Positions 52,029-52,165 of a DNA stretch of 52,165 nt are shown here, one piece after another. The notes beneath the pieces are model-generated. The model had not been told where the DNA came from. It made no database searches and saw nothing but the letters and a program-made list of their open reading frames with translations. Location: positions 1-52,165 of the forward strand of contig NZ_QWGG01000016.1 in the NCBI RefSeq assembly GCF_003730195.1, read 5' to 3'. The number at the start of each line of letters is the position of its first letter. The stretch's first letter is position 1. Origin of the DNA: Halosimplex salinum. Lineage in GTDB: Archaea > Halobacteriota > Halobacteria > Halobacteriales > Haloarculaceae. The position numbers and the translations under genes were made by a program.

Positions 52029-52034
52029 ATATAA
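52029..52034 (-). promoter_or_regulatory. TATA box of the HalOD1 gene
   Basis: TTATAT on the minus strand, 24-29 nt upstream of ATG 52005; supports a leaderless mRNA. Confidence 0.6.
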
Positions 52035-52077
52035 CTGTACGCTCTTCGGAAGCAGATTGTTGGTCGAACAGAGCTGG

Positions 52078-52122
52078 CGCTATGAAAGCGTAGCGGGCAA
52101 GGGTGATGCGTCAGCATCACCC
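52078..52122. repeat. Pair of hairpins at the right edge, possible insertion-sequence end
   Basis: CGCTA...TAGCG (52078-52095, 5-bp arms) is followed by GGGTGATGC-GTCA-GCATCACCC (52101-52122, 9-bp perfect arms). Hairpins of this type occur near the ends of IS200/IS605-like elements or as transcription terminators. No transposase is visible because the window stops at 52165. Confidence 0.4.
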
Positions 52123-52165
52123 GACTATGTTTCCAATTGAAGTATTTCGTTCGGAGGCGAGCGCC

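Overview
The window comes from a halophilic archaeon (class Halobacteria). The evidence is the very acidic proteins, the GC-rich right two thirds, Tat-type lipoprotein signals (twin Arg plus a lipobox Cys), TATA-like boxes 25-32 nt upstream of start codons (leaderless genes), Orc1/Cdc6-like ATPases, an archaeal histone and a HalOD1 protein. No rRNA, tRNA or CRISPR array was recognised. All functions are read from motifs and family knowledge; no searches were run.

1-16.4 kb is an accessory island. It is visibly AT-richer, with different codon use (AGA/AGG, TTA/TTG, AAA/GAA). It holds a 5'-damaged HsdR restriction subunit, a HerA/VirB4-like ATPase with a C-terminal winged helix and nuclease-like domain, a single-chain GmrSD-like (DUF262+HNH) type IV restriction protein, a singlet archaeal histone, and a tyrosine recombinase preceded by iterated GGGTTCAA motifs. 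A translationally coupled pair of small proteins precedes a 1090-aa membrane KAP NTPase. Then come two different Orc1/Cdc6-like ATPases and two tandem secreted lipoproteins sharing a duplicated 5' end. It reads as an integrated mobile element or defence island, and the KAP/Orc-like/lipoprotein stretch is the best candidate for an undescribed system.

16.7-23.2 kb is ordinary chromosome: an Mqo-like FAD oxidoreductase, a methyltransferase, a cold-shock protein and a polar amino-acid ABC operon (binding protein, permease, ATPase, permease).

23.2-33.1 kb is an alpha-glucan cluster: a giant double-GH15 glucoamylase-like protein, a GH13 amylase, a GT4 glycogen-synthase-like transferase and a GH77 4-alpha-glucanotransferase (MalQ). 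Together they could interconvert glycogen or maltodextrins and glucose.

33.2-37.5 kb is mixed: a secreted acidic/TPTE-repeat protein, an SDR, an LLM-class (F420-type) oxidoreductase and a lipoprotein.

37.6-51.6 kb looks like a pectin-utilisation locus. It has an alpha/beta-hydrolase esterase, an SGNH esterase, an IclR regulator, an unrecognised 641-aa protein, a DgoD-type sugar-acid dehydratase, two Tat-exported pectate lyases carrying three paralogous catalytic modules (with ricin-type, Fn3 and laminin-G-like accessory domains), and a ThuA-like protein. Both lyase promoters carry the same TTCTAGAA palindrome at nearly identical distance from the start codon. The right edge holds a HalOD1 protein and a pair of hairpins that may be the end of an insertion sequence.
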